A stretch of 64,000 nucleotides of DNA, taken from Lachnospiraceae bacterium UBA3310 (lineage in GTDB: Bacteria; Bacillota; Clostridia; Lachnospirales; Lachnospiraceae). Shown here in pieces: positions 62,495 through 64,000 of this stretch. A program made the position numbers and the translations under genes. Positions within the stretch are counted from its first letter, which is position 1. Every line of letters begins with the position of its first letter. The notes under the pieces were generated by a model. It worked only from the letters and a program-made list of their open reading frames with translations, had not been told where the DNA came from and did no database searches. The stretch covers positions 18,885 through 82,884 of the forward strand of contig DESQ01000049.1 in NCBI GenBank assembly GCA_002361355.1. Direction: 5' to 3'.

Positions 62495-63823
62495 CTATTC
62501 AAGCGATAGCGCTTTTTCGGATACCCAGTTTTTTTTCGCAGATTCTATTACTTTTTCCCAGGTTAATTCCCCCTTGCAATACGCATAGAGCGAATTTCCA
62601 AGTTCATTCTTAAAACGCTGGCTGGGAAACGCTGTAAAATCCCAGTTCACCGTTTTTTTAGAGGTATCGGACATATAGGAGACTACCTGTCTTGCCAGAG
62701 GGTCATTGGGACTTTCCTCATAAGCAAAGGTATTGAACGGGGAAATAAAGCCTAAGGAATCTGTGACATATTTCTTACCTGTCTCAGAGCCGTACAGCCA
62801 TTCCAGAAAGGCAATCGAAGCCTGCTGATCCGCCTCGTCCGCAATACTGTTCACGCAGATATAGCTTTCCGTACCGATGCAGAGTCCCTGCTGCTCCTCA
62901 CCGTTTACGCCTGTATAAATTGGCAGGAATTTCACATCTTTCTCTTTTACCTGATTGCCATCAATTCCGGAAATCTGGTTCCATGCCCAGTTACCGTTCT
63001 GCACCATCGCCGCTTTTCCCAGCGCAAACTCCGCCATGGAATCATTCACCGTTCTGGAGCCAAGTTCCCCACGGGCGGCACATGAATTATTTATGTATAA
63101 ATCAAAAATATTCTTAAAGTTCTTTTCATAACTAAAATCAAGTTCCGCCTCATCCGAAATCCCCTTTTGGGAAAATTCGTAGTAAACGGGAAGATTCGCC
63201 AAATGCGTTTGCCAGCGCCAGTCTTCCCCCTCTCCGAAAGAAGTGGAGGCAAATACCCCTTCAATGCCGAGTTCCTCGAGATGCTGCGACATATCTTCCA
63301 CCACTGCTTTAAGCTTGTCAAAATTGTTGACTTCCTCCATGTTCCCAAAATCCGTCTTTCTGGAGGGCAGTGAAAAATATTTCTGCATAATGCCGTCATT
63401 GTATATAATGCCATACCCCTCCACCACATAGGGAATCCCATAGACGCCGTCTCCATCCCTGACCGCCATGTCCGGTTCAATCAACCATGAATAAAGTTCC
63501 GTATCGCTTAAATCCCTACAGTAATTCTTCCATTTCCCGTAGTCCACCGGACCATTGATCTGGAAGAGCGTGGGCGGTTTCTGCTTTGCAATCTCGGATT
63601 TCAAAGTCTGCTCATAACTGCCGCTTGCAGCCGTCAATATCCTCACTTCTATACCAGTCTCTGCCTCGTACGCTTTGGCAATTTCTTTCCAGGTATCCGC
63701 CGCTTCCGGCTTGAAATTCAGGTAATATACCCTGGCCGTCTCCTCTTTTTTCCCACATCCGGCAAGCATCCCCAAAGCCATGCAAAAAAGCATCCCAAAT
63801 ACAATCAAAAATTTCCTTTTCAT
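62495..63823 (-). CDS. Extracellular solute-binding lipoprotein (sugar-type, family 1)
   Basis: The 442-residue protein has a lipoprotein signal with lipobox LAGCGKK, and a family-1 solute-binding fold (for example WKEIAKAYEAETGIEVRILT, FQINGPVDYGKW, GKAAMVQNGNWAWNQIS). Such proteins feed sugar ABC importers, but no permease or ATPase gene is next to it in the window; the next gene is a chemoreceptor. The ATG at 63823 has GAGGAG 10 bases upstream; a TTG six codons earlier is unlikely. A role in ligand presentation to the receptor is possible. Confidence 0.92.
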   Translation of the reverse strand: MKRKFLIVFGMLFCMALGMLAGCGKKEETARVYYLNFKPEAADTWKEIAKAYEAETGIEVRILTAASGSYEQTLKSEIAKQKPPTLFQINGPVDYGKWKNYCRDLSDTELYSWLIEPDMAVRDGDGVYGIPYVVEGYGIIYNDGIMQKYFSLPSRKTDFGNMEEVNNFDKLKAVVEDMSQHLEELGIEGVFASTSFGEGEDWRWQTHLANLPVYYEFSQKGISDEAELDFSYEKNFKNIFDLYINNSCAARGELGSRTVNDSMAEFALGKAAMVQNGNWAWNQISGIDGNQVKEKDVKFLPIYTGVNGEEQQGLCIGTESYICVNSIADEADQQASIAFLEWLYGSETGKKYVTDSLGFISPFNTFAYEESPNDPLARQVVSYMSDTSKKTVNWDFTAFPSQRFKNELGNSLYAYCKGELTWEKVIESAKKNWVSEKALSLE

Positions 63824-63841
63824 TTGTTGTAATCTCCTCAA

Positions 63842-64000
63842 CGCTTTATCACATAATAAATTAAATAAATTAAATCAAAATCACATAAAAATTATTGTAC
63901 TATAATCTAAAATATTTTTGTGTATTATGGTATAGATTGCACTTTTTGAGGTATATATTGTAATTATTGGTCGGATTACTATTGAGATAGCTCAATTGCA
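63842..64000. other. A/T-rich region upstream of the solute-binding protein gene
   Basis: This end segment is strongly A/T-rich and has several TATAAT-like words on the minus strand (for example TATAGT near 63900), but no clear -35/-10 pair could be picked. It should hold the promoter of the binding-protein and chemoreceptor pair. No gene is visible. Confidence 0.4.

Noticed and set aside
1..64000. CRISPR array, prophage, transposase or integrase genes
   Set aside because: No regularly spaced direct repeats, no phage structural genes, and no transposase or recombinase motifs were seen.

Overview
The window reads as chromosomal DNA of a low-to-mid GC Gram-positive anaerobe, most likely a member of the Lachnospiraceae (Clostridia). 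The reasons are a Gram-positive PolC replicative polymerase, the Firmicute order rimP-nusA-ylxR-ylxQ-infB-rbfA-nrnA-truB-ribF, a split catalytic/regulatory aspartate carbamoyltransferase (PyrB-PyrI), a polC-ispG and rseP-dxr-cdsA-uppS-frr-pyrH neighbourhood, consensus sigma-A promoters and strong AGGAGG-type ribosome sites. Genus cannot be fixed by eye. I see no prophage, insertion sequence, CRISPR array or plasmid function; most of the window is core genome.

Layout. 1-5.9 kb: end of a response regulator, its histidine kinase, two small minus-strand genes of unknown role, then a plus-strand ABC-F ATPase, PHP phosphoesterase and HAD phosphatase. 5.9-13 kb (minus): pheA, a DUF815 AAA ATPase, ppx, ppk, maf and a small acidic protein, i.e. 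a polyphosphate operon headed by phenylalanine synthesis. 13-18.8 kb: a DUF5050 surface protein, the folate operon folC-folE-folP-folBK (FolB and FolK fused), and small membrane and PH-domain proteins. 19-26.5 kb: nitroreductase, pyrBI behind a terminator-like hairpin, then pnp and rpsO, an NlpC/P60 hydrolase and a Na/phosphate cotransporter with a PhoU tail. 26.5-34.9 kb (minus): the nine-gene rimP-to-ribF translation operon with a strong promoter and leader hairpin.

35-42.3 kb: a DUF6020 membrane protein whose 3' end overlaps a convergent gene set that looks like glycerate/sugar-acid uptake and use: CdaR-type regulator, type-2 glycerate kinase, a metallo-beta-lactamase-fold enzyme and a GntP permease. 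A tRNA-Glu(CTC) and a polar amino-acid ABC transporter follow (42.4-45.1 kb).

45.2-60.7 kb (minus): cytidylate-kinase-like protein, polC, ispG, a soluble Ser/Thr kinase and a PP2C phosphatase form one unit. A terminator separates it from the cell-envelope/translation unit of polysaccharide deacetylase, bactofilin, pyrH, frr, uppS, cdsA, dxr and rseP. 60.8-63.8 kb: a chemoreceptor and a sugar-type solute-binding lipoprotein in tandem.

The items most worth following are the kinase/phosphatase pair in front of ispG-polC, the MBL enzyme in the glycerate operon, a bactofilin gene with a convincing internal start, a hairpin in attenuator position before pyrB, and a 10-base motif (GTTTACATAA) found seven times, five of them within 5.2 kb.
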